64,000 nucleotides of DNA from Alisma plantago-aquatica (taxonomy: Eukaryota; Streptophyta; Magnoliopsida; Alismatales; Alismataceae): assembly GCA_963693085.1 (NCBI GenBank), contig OY856409.1:1614003711-1614067710 (forward strand), in the 5' to 3' direction. The position numbers and the translations under genes were made by a program. Under the pieces are notes generated by a model. The model was not told the origin of the DNA. It did not search any database and saw only the letters and a list, made by a program, of their open reading frames with translations. Below, in pieces: positions 45,465 to 58,860 of the stretch (position 1 is its first letter; every line of letters starts with the position of its first letter).

Positions 45465-48400
45465 TAACCCTTAGCTTCTAACATCATATCAATGGTAGAG
45501 AAGTCATTCCACAGGTCATCGTCTTCAATCCCTCCCCCGCTATTCTCCTATTTGCTACCAAGATAGATGGATGTTCAAACTTGATAGTTGACTATATGTT
45601 TTTGGTCCCTTGAGAGGAAGATGATCGTGTCGGCTACTTTGACTCTTCTCCTTGAACTCCTCTATGGTTGCCACTAGCCCAGAGGAAGGAAGAGAGGAGA
45701 GAAAGAGAAGGTCTTATTTGCGGAAGATCAAGGAAAGACCTAAAAGGGAATGAGACAGAGTGTGGTTGAATTGAAGGTAGGGTAAAGTTTGTCTAGGTCT
45801 CCTGAATCATATTCTAGTCTCAAAAACAACTGGGAACTCTAATATAGGCATGGCTAGCAAGATGACCATTTATGAAGTCTGGCTCCTGGGAATAATTGAG
45901 GAAAGACTTGATTTAGAATGGAAGCTAGGCAAACTAGGGATTATATGTATTGTATTTACTATGTGAATCTAATGGGGAAAGTTTCATTTCAGTTCAAGGA
46001 TCAGAGAGGGAGAGAATCAGAGAGAGGAGTCAGTTATACAATAGTTGACATTTCCTTTTTTGGGTAGGAGGAAGAAAACAGTCCATAAACCATTAGATCA
46101 GAATCTAAGGGTTGTTAGGCCGCATGACATTATTAAAGGGGCATCTCCTATCACTACACATGTCAAACAATTAAAATTAGTTTCCAAATAGGAGCATATG
46201 CCTTAATTGCAAATAAAACCCTCTCTCTTTTCAGATTTTCTAGGCTACTAAGAACACCCTTTTGACCCCAAATTTGGAGAAAACTAATTAATGCCTTTCC
46301 CAATCTTCTAATTTTTGGGATTTATTATAATAAATTATATAGTCGAAACATGCTCTTTATATATCCTTATATTAATTTCACAAACCACAAGGAAAGTCAT
46401 TTTTCCTCCAAATTCTATAATTATCTTCTATTTGTTATTATCTCCAATTATATCAAATGTCAGGCTTATCCTTGCATGATGCCCCAAAAATTATGTGGCC
46501 ATTCATGGGAAGATAATTACTCTATTAATTATCTAAAACATCACATATCTTATTTTCTTTTGAAAACATGCATCTAATCTCATATTTCTATTATTCAACA
46601 ATTCATAAAGTTATTATTATTTATTTATGGTCAAAATCCATTATTTCTTTACATTGTCCCACAAGGACCTATTTGCAAAGAAAATTGACTCATGTGCCTT
46701 TATTTGGGCCATGGGTTGCACCCATGCCACAAAGGTGACTTTATTATTTTGTCAATAATTTAATCAGGGAACTTACTTATCAATTCATGCCTTATATTTA
46801 AAATTCAATTTTGTCAAAATTGAGCATATTATAGCTATGTATTTCATACTCTCACTCATTATCTAGTTGGGATATGACTCAAATTGGAGGGAAAAATTCA
46901 ATCTACATCACTCACAATAAACCACATGTGTCATAGTGCACCCAAACACTACTTGTATTGCAACCACTATTCACGGCCACTTTGAGAATTGTTTATGCAC
47001 ATCGAACAACATGTGATTGTTGCAGTGATTTCAGGTCTAACAACCACAATCACCACTTCACATGAGATGTGATTTTAACTACCATTTATCAATTCAATGT
47101 ATAATACTCAAGTTCAACATGTCCAATACACTTGTTCATAAAGACTTGATTTCCAATAACATCACAAATGAGATGTAATAATCAACCAACACAAATACTA
47201 GCATTAATGTATTATGTCATCCTTATTTTCACTATAGTATTCATCTAGGGACCTAAAAAATAATGGATGCTCTTAGCATACACATGCTTTCTTGTTCAGG
47301 TCGTCAACACAAAATAACATGTCATTAAGTCATTCATTCTAAGGATATTACTATATCTATTCATTATCTCATACTAACTAAAACATAATATCTAGAAGTG
47401 CCTTAATAGTCAAATAAAATAGAAAATGATCGATCACTATAATTATGTGACTAGTTCTCAGAGAATACAACCAACATGAAGTTGATTCAAAGTAAGACAA
47501 GTAGGGTGACTAAAGGGCTAGTCACCCAACCACAAGCAGTTAGTAAGACGGTAATTTCATAGATAATTGATTTACACTTACAATACAACTTGAATCATCC
47601 AATTAAGACATAAAATGTGGACTCTAGAGCTATTTTAGTGTGGGCTACAATTTGCAGTTAGTCAATTTGGTGAATGAGTCATCCAACTAGATGGAGGGGT
47701 TTGACGTTGAGGCATTTGAACACCTAATTGGATGACTAGAAAGTGGTTTGCACAACTAGATGGGGGTTTACATAGCTTTTTGCATGACAAACAGTCTCAA
47801 GTAGGCATGGGCAATATCCCAATCGAAAGAATCACTGAGTGAGTCAGGAGACTAGTTTGCTTCTAATTTCCTCTGAAGAAACCCAAGTCAGTCCCATTTG
47901 GTCAAATGAATGACTAGCCTTTGCTCAGGGGAGATGCACTATAGGTCGTTTGGAAACTCACAGTGTGAGTCGACTGACTCACACAACATCTAATTTACTA
48001 ATTCTCCTATGGTCTTTTGTCCATATCTAGTCGGCCAACTCGTGGGATGAGTCAAGAGACAAGTTTTATGCATGAATCCTCTTCCTCAGTCCTTGGACCT
48101 ATCAACCAACTGGTGAATCAAATCATTTGACTAAGTCTTTTTGAAGGTGTTATTTTACTTGAATCAATGGATGGGATAGTTTCTTCTCTCTTCTACTTGC
48201 ATCAACATACAAATAAAATATAAAAATGTGTTAAATACCAAAAAAATTGCGTAAACTACTAAAAATTTAAAATAAGTAAAATATGATGAGAAATGCTATA
48301 GAAACATGTAATAGTAACTATGAAAATGTAACTAGAAACTAGATAAATATATATATTCATTAAAGAACTCTGGGCTTGATCTTTTCTTTTCATTGAGTAA

Positions 48401-48563
48401 CACAAAATAAGAAATACTCTCCGTATAAATACTTTCAACCAATGTAAATGCCTCATTATTACATCATGCTTGAATCCCAACCACCAATATGGACAAGTAA
48501 CCCAACCTCCTAACATCATAGAATATGACTTGTCATATCCTGATTCTTGAATTTTCTTCAAAA
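45465..48563. other. AT-rich stretch between two elements; possible old LTR fragment
   Basis: No gene is recognised. Between about 47450 and 48150 the repeated words GACTAG, CTAGTCACCC, TGAGTCGACTGACTC and GGTGAATC resemble the composition of the Copia A LTR near 2340-2420. This may be a worn solo LTR, but no ends or TSD could be found. Confidence 0.4.
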
Positions 48564-48568
48564 CACTA

Positions 48569-49949
48569 TGATAGATGTGTATTTATCCCTTTTATTTACA
48601 TATTTTTGATATTTTTTTTGGATTTTTTGTTATTTATTCTATTAGTTTCATAATTAATTGTGTTATTTTAGATTTTTCTCTATAATTGGAGTATTGATTA
48701 TATTTTCTTGGATTTTGTAGGAAAACTATACAATTTGTAGCAGTCCTAAAATTCATATATACATGCCACCACAAGTGACATAACTCCTGCATTCAAACTC
48801 CAACTTGCGTGTACAAGTATTCATTGGAAAAGGAATTTAATTTTCTAAAATAAAATCCTATTCTTTGGACAACTTTTATTCTTTTGATGGGAGATAAATA
48901 TACTCAAAATCGCTGCTGCGAGAATCTGTATTAAAGAGAGTTACATGGTCAAGATAATTAAAGACAATCAACTTTCGATTTGACCAGATCTAGAAGAATC
49001 AAAAATTAATCTCCCTCTCTTTTTTCCCTCTCTTTTGAGGGCAGCCTACCCGCTCCCCCTCCTATAAAAGGAAGGACTATTCACTTGTAAAAGCTTTCCA
49101 TTCTTAATTCTATTTTATCCAATTTTTTGTTGTAGACCACATCTTGTATAATGTTGGATGTCATTTTAGTTTGCATTTCTTCTAGTTTTGTTATGTCTGA
49201 GTAAATTTCTCTAGGGAATGGGAGTAGCCCCTTAGCCCGGTTCTATTCAATATAATTAGTCATATTCCTTCATTGAATAAATATCTTCTCTCTATTTCTG
49301 TGTGGTTATTTGAAGGATCTGATATATTCTTATAGAGTGATATGACTGTGGATCTCTGTAAGAATGAAACAATAGTCTCTTAATAGTGATTATCATTGCT
49401 TCATCTATTTAATCTTATTCTTGTTATAATCCTTGGTGATGCGACCACCTGAGCCTTGGGTTTGAATGCCAGTTTGAATTCACGTGCTTTTTGATATGAC
49501 CGTGGATAATGGCATGTTGGACAGTTGGGAAATGATCCGTGAACATCGGGACCAATGGGTTCACGGGAAGTCCATCCCTTTTGAGTTTGTCCGTAAGGAC
49601 ATGTAAACACAAGGTTCTGATTAGATCCTTGGAGTTTAGACATTGATTAGTTGAATAGGAACGTGGTTTTGGTGATCTTCCAGACCCCAGATCTTTATTT
49701 CTTGATTAGTTAAACTTTATTTCAGTACTTTTATTTTTATTCTTAGTTTTAACAACTCTCTCAAGTCGGGATTTAATTATTGTACTTGTAATCAGATTTA
49801 GATTTTGTCTTTTCTTTTCCGCCGTCTCTTGGATAGATACCTATCTATACTAAGTTGACTTGTTGTTCGCAACAAGTTGACAACCGGGTTAGAAGGTTAA
49901 ACTCTAGGACTTTTCCTAGTGATTGTTGCATGTACAACGACACACATCA
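48569..49949 (+). repeat. 5' LTR of Element E
   Basis: 1381 bp, paired with 52953-54341. It contains a clear TATA at 49063-49069. Confidence 0.93.
49063..49069 (+). promoter_or_regulatory. TATA box of Element E LTR
   Basis: CCTATAAAAGGA follows a pyrimidine-rich stretch about 495 bp into the LTR. It is conserved at 53455-53461 in the 3' LTR. Confidence 0.7.
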
Positions 49950-49952
49950 ATT

Positions 49953-49970
49953 TCGCACCGTTGCCAGGGA
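49953..49970 (+). other. Primer-binding site of Element E (worn tRNA-Asp type)
   Basis: TCGCACCGTTGCCAGGGA begins three bases after the LTR. It differs at three positions from the tRNA-Asp site seen in the Athila element here. Confidence 0.7.
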
Positions 49971-50314
49971 CAACACAATTATTTTTCAGATATAGTTGCC
50001 TATATATCTTGTATAATCATTGTTCATATTCTCTACCTTTCATAAATTTAGTCTATTTTTAATTTCTTTTCGATTTTTTTAATTTCTTTTTTCCTTCCGA
50101 GCACAATTTCGGAAGTGTATCTCCTCTTTCTGCTGAGTTTCCATTCCAGTAGTATTGCTTTCTAATTACTTTTTTTTTGTAATTTTAGTTTATTTCATTA
50201 TTTTTTAGATTTATAATTTTTAGTTCTCTTTGTAATTTTTGACTAACCTCTTGTCTTGTGATCTTTCTTCTCTTGTTTGTTGATTAACATATCTTTCAGG
50301 AACTTTTTTTTCAA
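49971..50314 (+). other. Leader of Element E
   Basis: T-rich, no frame; it runs from the primer site to the ATG at 50315. Confidence 0.6.
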
Positions 50315-52018
50315 ATGGAGTGGACATACCAATATCCCCCACAATGTTATTATTGTGGTCTTTACCACCATGCATCTCTTGCTTGCCCGACTCTACCCCA
50401 TTATTATTACATCACCCATTTTAATTGTGAGCCCTTTCATCCTGGTGGGTATAATGTGAATCCCTATTTTTCTGAGAACCATTATGAGAAACCTAGCTAT
50501 CCATTTTCTAATGGGGGATGTGATCAACAAAATTTTGTGGGGTGTAACCAACAAAACCTTGGGGGTTATGAGCATGCTTATGAAACCCAATGTAATCGTC
50601 AACAAGAAGAGAGACTTAGGGCCCTAGAGAAGACAGCAGTAGAAGGAGAAACAAAACTAAAAACCAACCAAGCCTTCTTATCAGCCCTGCTAGAAGCCCA
50701 AACGCAAAATATAGATTGTTCAAATATGTTTCCTCATGATTTGGTGACACCTTATAATATTAAATCTTCCTACCAAGATGGACGCAATGGAAATTAAAAT
50801 CCACCATCTTCTCGAGATTATTATGAGGAGCAATGCTACCTAAAACAATATGAGGAGTACTATGGCCAAGGACACTATGGGGAGTGTGGCAAGGATGACC
50901 AAAATTTTGGGGTGTACAAATCCTATGGTGAAATGCAAATTAATCTTGAACTGGAAGAGGGACTAAAGGCCCTATAAAAGATGGCAGTAGAAAGACAAGA
51001 AAAACTTGAATCTAGTCAAGCCATGTTAGCCACCTTACTTGAGGATCAATCACAAACTCCCCCTATAGAGCTTGAGCAACCCAAGATGGTTCTTCCTAAT
51101 GATGACAATGACGATGATCCTTATTTTGTATCATATATGTCAGATCCTAATGAAATAACACAAACCATGGATCCATATTTTGTGTGTGATGAGGACGTTG
51201 GTATCCCTATCTTTCCTTTAGAGACTCTTTTACTTGAATATGATATGTCAAAGTAGGAGAGTCATTATGAAGATCCAACAAATCCTCCCATCATCAACAT
51301 AAAGCTAAATGATACCATAGATCAATACCCTTCTTTTGAGTCTATTTTGGATAATGAGCATCTAACCCCCTTTATGATTCTTCCCAAGCTGTCACATCCA
51401 ATTTCCATCCCACACATGGCTGATCTAGAAGGGGAGATACCACCATTGGAAGAATCCCACACACCCCATTTTGTTGTTTGCAAGGAAGGCATCATCATCC
51501 CTCCTAAATACTTGGGTAACCCTTTTACAAAAGCATTAGAGACATATGTTATATCAACAATGAAACTTACCAAACCCAATGTTGATGACATTAATTTTAA
51601 GGAGAAACAAAACACTTTTGTAAATGATTTTAAATCTTTTGTATTAGCATCAATTCTCCCATATGAAGGTCGTCATGATGGTGGAAAAGCTAAACCAGAT
51701 CCTCCACCCGACTCAGTTCATCATGATCCACTAGCATTACTGGCCAGGGTACACTATGAAGCTCCTCAGATAAAGGTCCCAACCCTCATACACATCCCCT
51801 TCAGCTGGACATTTTTTGAGCTACATGGGCCACCTAGAAATCCTCTCTCTTCTCTTCCCTCCATCTTGGGTTTTGATTTTGCTCAGAATGAGCAAAAATC
51901 TAAGTCTGGGGTGGAGGTGGGTGGTATGTTTCTATTCCACCCCCCTTATCTTTTTTTATTCTTGCATTATTTCTACCTTTTTTTGCATATAGTTGCTTTG
52001 TTCATGGCCATTATCTAG
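50315..52018 (+). pseudogene. Single ancestral ORF of Element E, zinc-knuckle protein with three stops
   Basis: One frame of about 567 codons is interrupted only by TAA (50795-50797), TAA (50975-50977) and TAG (51254-51256). It opens MEWTYQYPPQ and carries a CX2CX4HX4C knuckle at C11, C14, H19 and C24 (CYYCGLYHHASLAC). A Tyr/Asn/Gln-rich segment follows, then a probable coiled coil (EERLRALEKTAVEGETKL, from 50606). That coiled coil is repeated 348 bp later (EEGLKAL-stop-KMAVERQEKL, from 50954), so a module of about 116 codons was duplicated. The rest is acidic and Pro-rich, with a hydrophobic C-terminal end. I recognise no enzyme. The knuckle suggests a Gag-like RNA-binding role (inference). 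All three stops could be Gln codons changed by C to T. Confidence 0.75.
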
Positions 52019-52952
52019 TCGGCCATGTTTTTATTTCTTTTGTTGTAAAATGGCCTTTATCTAGTCGGCCAATATGAATATATGCTTATCATTGTACCCC
52101 ATTGAATTTAGTAAATCTTTTCCAAAACTTGTTACAAATTGCCATGTCTGAAACCACCATGTCACCTAGGATACCAAAATAGCATCACTCTTTGGAAAAG
52201 TTGGCAAGCCACATGGAATCAATCAAAACCAAACACAAGTTTTCTCTATTTTTAAACTGTTGATTAACTTGATATAAATCTTGTATAACATGATTGACAT
52301 GAATGTTCTTTCTGATGTAATGACACATTAAAAAAAAGGAGAAAATAAACGTGTGAAGTTATAAGCACAAGGACACCTTTTGTTTCCCCCTTATTTTCTA
52401 TCTAAAAAAAAGAGAAGCAAAGAATCACCACTAGACAAAAATCAAGTCCGGGGTGGCATGCTTCACATATAAAAAATTCTATACCCCACAAAGGGGCGTA
52501 CCATCAAAAGATGCCAAAAGTGCACATGAAAAAAATTGTGACCAATGTAGCGACAACTCCACAAATTTAAATCCCAAGTCGAATAGAGGAGGGATAAAAA
52601 AAATCATCACTTACTTCTTTGTTTTCACATCCCCTAATTTCATCTTGTTCTTGTGCAACAACTTTCATAAAAAAATACAATAATAAAAATGAGAGTGGCA
52701 AAGCAAAAGTAAGATGAAGTATGTTTTTCGACAAAATCTTGATTTAGAAACGCAATATGATATTTGTTTTTAATAGGGAATATAGAATTTTGTGTTTTGC
52801 GGTTTTAGGAGATTGGGTTGCTTGGCCAAATTTGGAGGTAGGAAATAAAGTGATAGTACAAGGGTGAGGATAGACATGTTGTTAGTATAAATTGGAATAA
52901 TTTGTGATTTTATTTGTTTGAGGACAAACAAGGATTCAAGTCTGAGGTATTT
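52019..52952 (+). other. 3' non-coding part of Element E with repeated purine-tract words
   Basis: The core AAGTCTGGGGTGG occurs at 51902-51914 (inside the ORF end), as AAGTCCGGGGTGG near 52444, and as AAGTCTGAGGTATTT at 52938-52952, where it is the polypurine tract. The word TTATCTAGTCGGCCA occurs twice at about 52011 and 52059. No other gene is seen. Confidence 0.7.
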
Positions 52953-54341
52953 TGATAGATGTATATTTATCCCTTTTATTTACATATTTTTGATATTTGT
53001 TTAGTGTTGTTGTGTTATTTATTATCTTAGTTTTATAATTAATTGTGTTATTTTAGATTTTTCTCTATAATTGGAGTTTTAATTATATTTTCTTGGGTTT
53101 TGTAGGAAAACTATACAATTTGCAGTAGTCCTGAAATTCATATATATCCGCCACCAAAAGTGACATAACTCTTGCATTCAAACTCCAAATTGTGTGTACA
53201 AGTATTCATTGGAAAGGGAGTTTCATTTCCTAAATGAAAATCCATTATTTGGACTGCTTTTATGCTTTTCATGGGAGATAAATATGTTCGAAATTTCTTC
53301 TGTGAGAATATGTATTAAAGAGAGTTACATGGTCAAGATAATTATAGATAATCAATTTTCGATTTGACCAGATCTAGAAGATTCAAAAATTGATCTCCCT
53401 CTCTTTTTTCCCTCTCTTTTGAGGGAAGTCTACCCCCTCCCCCTCCCCATCCTATAAAAGGAGGGACTCTTCACTTGTAAAAGCATTCCATTCTTCATTC
53501 TATTTTATCCAATTTTTAGTTGTAGACCACATCTTGTATAATGTTGGATCTCATTTTAGTTTGCATTTCTTCTAGTCTTGTTATGTATGAGTAAATTTCT
53601 TTGGGGCATGGGAGTAGCCCCTTAGCTTGGTTCTATTCAATATAATCAGTCATATTCCTTCATCAAACAAATATCTTCTCTCTATTTCTTTGTGGTTATT
53701 TGGATGATCTGATATATTCTTATGGAGTGATATGACCGTGGGTCTCTATAAGAACGAAATAATAGTCTCTTAATTGTAATTATCATTGTTTCATCTATTT
53801 AATCTTATTCTTGTTATAATACTTGGTGATGCGACCATCTTAGCCTTGGGTTTGAACATCAGTTTGAATTCACATGATTTTGATATGACCGCAGATAATG
53901 GCATGTTGGACAGTTGGGCAATGATCCGTGAAGGTCGAGACCAACGGGTTCACGGGAAGTCTAACCATTGTGAGTTTTTCCATAAGGACATGTAAACACA
54001 AGGTCCTAATTTGATCCTTGAAGTTTAGAATTTGATTAGTTGAATAGGAGCGTGGTTTTAATGGTGATTTTCTGGACCCCAGATCTTTATTTATTGATTA
54101 GTTAAACTTTCTTTCAGCACTTTTATTTTTGTTCATATTTTTAATAACTCTCTCAAGTCAGGATTTAATTCTTGTACTTGCAATCAGATTTATATTTTGA
54201 CTTTTCTTTTCTATAGTCTCTTGGATCGATACCTATCTATACTAAGTTGACTTGTTGTCCGCAACAAGTTGACAACCGGGTTAGAAGGTTAAACTCTAGG
54301 ACTTTTCTTAGTGATTGTAGCATGTACAATGACACACATCA
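52953..54341 (+). repeat. 3' LTR of Element E
   Basis: 1389 bp. The open frame 53786-53995 lies wholly in the LTR and is not called. Confidence 0.93.
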
Positions 54342-54346
54342 CACTA

Positions 54347-55139
54347 CTTGCTCACTAGAATACCCAATATCACACATGTCTAAAGATTTCATGGAAAAAT
54401 TGAGGGAATCTAAAAAAAATCAAAAGTATGCACATAATTCAACCTTGGACTTATGTCAATGGATATGAAGGGAGCATGTAACATGCCCCTTGGCGGAAAA
54501 TTGAGTTAAATGGAGGTATGGAAGTAAGAATGCATATATCTCATCTGTTCGACTTGAGAATGCAATTTATTTTTGCAAATACATATATTTCATTTTTTAT
54601 TTTGTGCACATTGGCGTCTTTTCTTCTGCGACACACTCCTATTACATAGAGAGGGGTATGGAAGAAGTGGATAGAGAGATATGGAGGTTGTGCCACCCCG
54701 AGCATAGAGTTTGTCTCACTTATGGGTTTTTTTCTTCTTGATGGGTGGAAGATAAGAAGATGGAAGAAGTGTAGAAAGGGTTTAGATCATGTGCAAAACT
54801 TTTTTTATCATTAAATACATTGGGTTATTCCTCTAGTTCACTACACCCAAATGATGACAAGATAAGGATATCCATGAATAATCCATAGATATGGTTCAAT
54901 AATGAGTTGAAGGTACATCGTGTTTGATCTCTATTGGTACCTCTAGCATCTAGTTCATGATGTTTGCATTCATTGCCTACAAGGGTATTTCTAACATTTG
55001 ACATGTTTTTGAAAATATAGCTAACATCAAAGATTTATTTTGAAGAAGAGGGAGTTTATGACAAATTTTAAATGCAATGCAAACATGAATGTAAATTAAG
55101 CCAACTATATAATGGCTTAAATTAACATTTGTTTTGGTC
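54347..55139. other. Intergenic, nothing recognised
   Basis: Right flank of Element E, with no frame, repeat end or RNA gene that I can support. Confidence 0.5.
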
Positions 55140-55499
55140 AATAAATGACCTTTCTCTTGTTTTTTGATTTGTAAATGAAAAGGAAAACAATATAGGTAAA
55201 GCTCGAGAGATCCACCAAAGAGGTTATGTATAGTATAGGGAAAACATGTAGGTTTGTAGAAGAGAAAAAAATATACAGCTCAACATTTATGCAAAGGAAC
55301 AAAAACCTATATCTTAAAGAAAAAATGAACACGAAAGAATATCAGATGCATAAAAGAATCCATATCCAGGAGTAGGCACCAAAAAAAGGGAACAAGAATA
55401 AGACCATATCCAAAACCAGGCAGAAAGTAGAACCAAAGAAGCTCCAAAGAGCAAAGATCCCCAAGCCAGGGAAAAGTAGATCCAAATAGAGGCATGGAT

Positions 55500-58400
55500 G
55501 AGCTCAAAGCCAAGAAATTGAAAGCAAGAAAGAGCCAAGCAAGCAAAAAGCTATCTCCAACATAGGTATATAACAAAAACTAGAGAAGCTACAAAGCATT
55601 GAAGGTCTCCAAAATATAGAAGTAAACAGACAAATAAAAAGAATATGCTTAGTATCCTTATAGTCATATTTACAAACAATGCACACTGATGGGGTTTGAA
55701 TACACCTTCTTCTTGAATAGTCAGAGGTAGGTAGCTTGTTATGCCCTGCTTTCTATATGAGCAAAATATATCTCTTAGGATATTTGATGTTCCAAAACTA
55801 CTGATTAGGAGATTGAAGCCTAATAGACTCCAAAGTTACCTTCAGTTAAGGATTCCTAAGACCACAAAAATTCAAGACATCATGAGAACCTTTAGGGGGT
55901 TGATCATACTAAAGAAAATTTATCAACTTCATATTGTTTCTAGAATGAGGAACCTCCCACACAACATTTAGAATGATTTTATCGAGATAACTGTTAAGAG
56001 GAATAGCAAGTTTGATAATGACATAGTTTCCCATATTATCACTAAGAACCCTTATATAGGGCCAAAGATCTAACTAAAGCTTAAAACTACAACCATCACC
56101 AACTCTAAAAGTTGAGAGTTTCAAAATGGTATCACAATTTTAGAGGATTTTAGTCAACATCTAGACATAAAACTATTAGCGAAGACCGACCAAAAGGAAG
56201 ATCTAATAAATACCTTTCACCAATCCATTTGACCCAAAGAGTATCCTTTTTACTTGCAGTGCCCCATCCATTGATAAGAAAGCAAGAGAAGGAGACGTTA
56301 GAGACTTTCCTGATATTAAGACCCCCAACTGTCTTAGTTTTGGTGGCATTGTCCAACTTGATGAAGTGAAGATGATTTTTATCATTATTATTACCTCAAA
56401 GAAAATCTTGATAGAAACTTTCAATATCATTACTGATAGATTTGGGAAGAGGGAACAAGATACACCAGTGGAGATAGATTGCATTTAGGGAGGACTGAAT
56501 CAACTCAAGCCTCCTTTCCATATAAAGACATTTAGACTTCCAAAACTCAAGCCTAACTTGAATTTTTCAATAAGAGGAATACGAACAACTACACATAACT
56601 TCCCAACAAACAAAGTAACACCAAAATACTTCAAAGGAAACTTGCAAATATTGAACTTGAGGATGTTATTAATGCTATCACTTGGAGCATCCTTACTGAA
56701 AATGACTTCACCCTTGAAGGGATTCAGTCTAATACTAGAAAGATTATGAAAATGATTAAGAACGTCGAGAATACCCTGGGCATTGTCTTCATTTGCCTCT
56801 AGCAAAATTGTCAACGAATATAAGGTGGGACAGACTAAAGTTTCTGGACAATGGAAGGGGCTGGTCAACATTTTCCTTGGCAGCTTGTTCCATAATAACT
56901 GATAAAGATTGCATGACAATAACAAACAAATAAGGAACAACACAGTCTCCTTGCCTTATATTTTTGTAAGCTTAAAGAAGGTAGTAGGCTCACCATTAAC
57001 ATGGATTTGGTAGGAGGAAGTGTTGAATATTTCAACAATCTAATTGATCCAAATTGAGGGGAAGCCCATTTTATACAAAACAAAATAAATAAAAGTCTAA
57101 TGGACCAAATAATATGCTTTGGAGATATCAATCTTCAAACACATTTTTTCCCATAGTCATTTCTATTTAAAATCATGAAGAATTTCATTTGATAGTAGAA
57201 TAGAATGTTTTATATTTATTCCTTTAATAAATGCACTCTGATTGAGGATGATAATTGAAGGGAGAAAATTTTAGAGCATGTTAGTCAAGATCTTAGAGAT
57301 GATCTTGTAAGTACATTGCATAATGTAATAGGACACCAATCTGTAATATCAGTAGTACCAATCACTTTAGGAAGGAGAGTGATAAAGGTAATATTTTTCT
57401 CTTTGAACAACTTGCCATTGGAGAAGAAGTTTAGAACAACAAAATATATATCAGGTCCAACAATCGGCCAATTCTTCTTAATAAAAAGGCTTTGAAGCCA
57501 TCAGGGCTAGGCACTTTGTCAGAATTGAGTCTATCAACAAACATCATCAATTTGTTTCTGATAAACACGAGAGACAAGACTAACCTTCTAAGCATTAAAA
57601 ATTTTAGTACCTTTCCACTCAAAAGAACATACGCAAATACTCGAATAGCCATTGTTATACAACTTGGAGTAAAATCAAGAATATGATCTTTGATAAGATT
57701 GGGGTCGTATTCATGACTACATTGATATTTAAACAATTCAAATAATTTCTGTGCCTTTTACTTTTCAAAGAGGAATGAATGAATCTAGAATTTTTGTCAC
57801 CCTCTCTTAAGCAATAAGTTCTTGAATTTTGTCTCAGGAGGCTCTCGTCATTTCTTTTATCATTCTGTAACTCCTTTCTCATACCACAAGCTATGCATTG
57901 TAAATCAGAATTGAGGGGGTCAATATCAGCATTGACATGAGCATGAAGTTCTTTAAACTTTAAGACTTTAACCTCATCATAAAAGTTAGAAATAGTGGAG
58001 CGGTTCCAAATATTCAAAGAGTTTTTTAGAACCTAAAATTTCTTGTAAACTCCAAACATAACAGAACCATTGATATTTGTATTCCAAGAACTTCAGTAGT
58101 AGATAAAAAGCCAGGTTTATTAGACCAAGTGTTAATAAATTTGAAAGGCGATCTGATAACTCTAGGAGAATGAATATTAAACTTAATGTGATGATGATCA
58201 CTAATTGTATTAGAAATGAGCTCCCCAAAAAAATTGTCAAATAAACTCATCAAACTTGAACTGAATAATAGTTTGTCAATCTTAGAAGTGACAAAATCTA
58301 GCCTAGGATGATAATTATCCCAAGAAAAATAAGGTCCCTTTAGATCCAGTTCAAAAAGGCCAAAATTCAAGAGGTAAGAGTTAGAATCGTCCATAGATCT

Positions 58401-58860
58401 TCTACTAGGAGGAAGTTTACCCTCTTTCACAAATCCCCTTTTAACAAAGTTGAAGTCATTAAGAAGAAGCCACAAAAGATCAAACTGGTTATGGACATCT
58501 TCAAGAGAATTCTAAAGATAGGCCTATCAACATCGTCATTATGACCATAAATAGCTAAGATAAGGAACTTTTTATCATCAAAAGTAACATCAACTAGGAT
58601 ATTTTGATCAGTTTCAAGATTTTTTTCAATACAACAAACATCGGGATTCCATAAGATCGTGATCCTTATGAGAGAATGGGAATCAAGATTAGATATATAA
58701 TTATATTTAGGAAAGATTAATCTAGAATACCTTTAATTTTCTTTCTATGAACCTTGGTTTTGTTAAGAATGAAGATATGACTATCAGATCTTCTTATCTC
58801 CTCTCTGACACCTCACAATATATGTTGAGGTCTGTGCCATTCCAAGAGGAGATCCTATAG
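55500..58860 (-). pseudogene. ORF2 of the decayed LINE (endonuclease-RT)
   Basis: From 5' to 3' on the - strand there is a decayed endonuclease start near 58850 (SWNGTDLNIY), then NDFNFVKRG and SDHHHIKFNI (endonuclease GDFN and SDH) at 58480-58180. The inter-domain LREGDKNSRFIHSSLKSKRH is near 57800 and the RT word SPDGFKAF near 57500. RT continues with LNPFKGEVIFS and FPLKYFGVTLF near 56720-56600, and the zf-RVT word CIVCKYDYKDTKHILFIC lies at 55630-55685. The FADD block is lost or unreadable. The sequence clearly differs from the two other LINEs in the window. Confidence 0.8.

Larger units (their letters stand above)
48569..54341 (+). mobile_element. Element E: non-autonomous LTR retrotransposon with Athila/Tat-like primer site
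   Basis: The LTRs, 48569-49949 and 52953-54341, run TGATAGATG...ACACATCA. The 5-bp TSD CACTA is at 48564-48568 and 54342-54346. The primer site resembles the tRNA-Asp type. The 3-kb interior has one ancestral ORF and no protease, RT or integrase. It must have relied on another element's enzymes. The primer site and the GAGGACAAACAAGGATTCAAG context before the 3' LTR point to the Athila/Tat branch of Ty3/Gypsy. LTR differences are moderate: more than in the Athila element and fewer than in Copia A. Confidence 0.92.

Noticed and set aside
48564..54346. CACTA-type DNA transposon suggested by CACTA at both ends
   Set aside because: CACTA here is the direct 5-bp TSD of an LTR element; the ends are TG...CA LTRs, not inverted CACTA termini.
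55307..55576. Hydrophobic 89-codon - strand frame as a membrane protein gene
   Set aside because: It lies directly after the zf-RVT remnant of the decayed LINE, in a T-rich 3' region; hydrophobic bias follows from composition.
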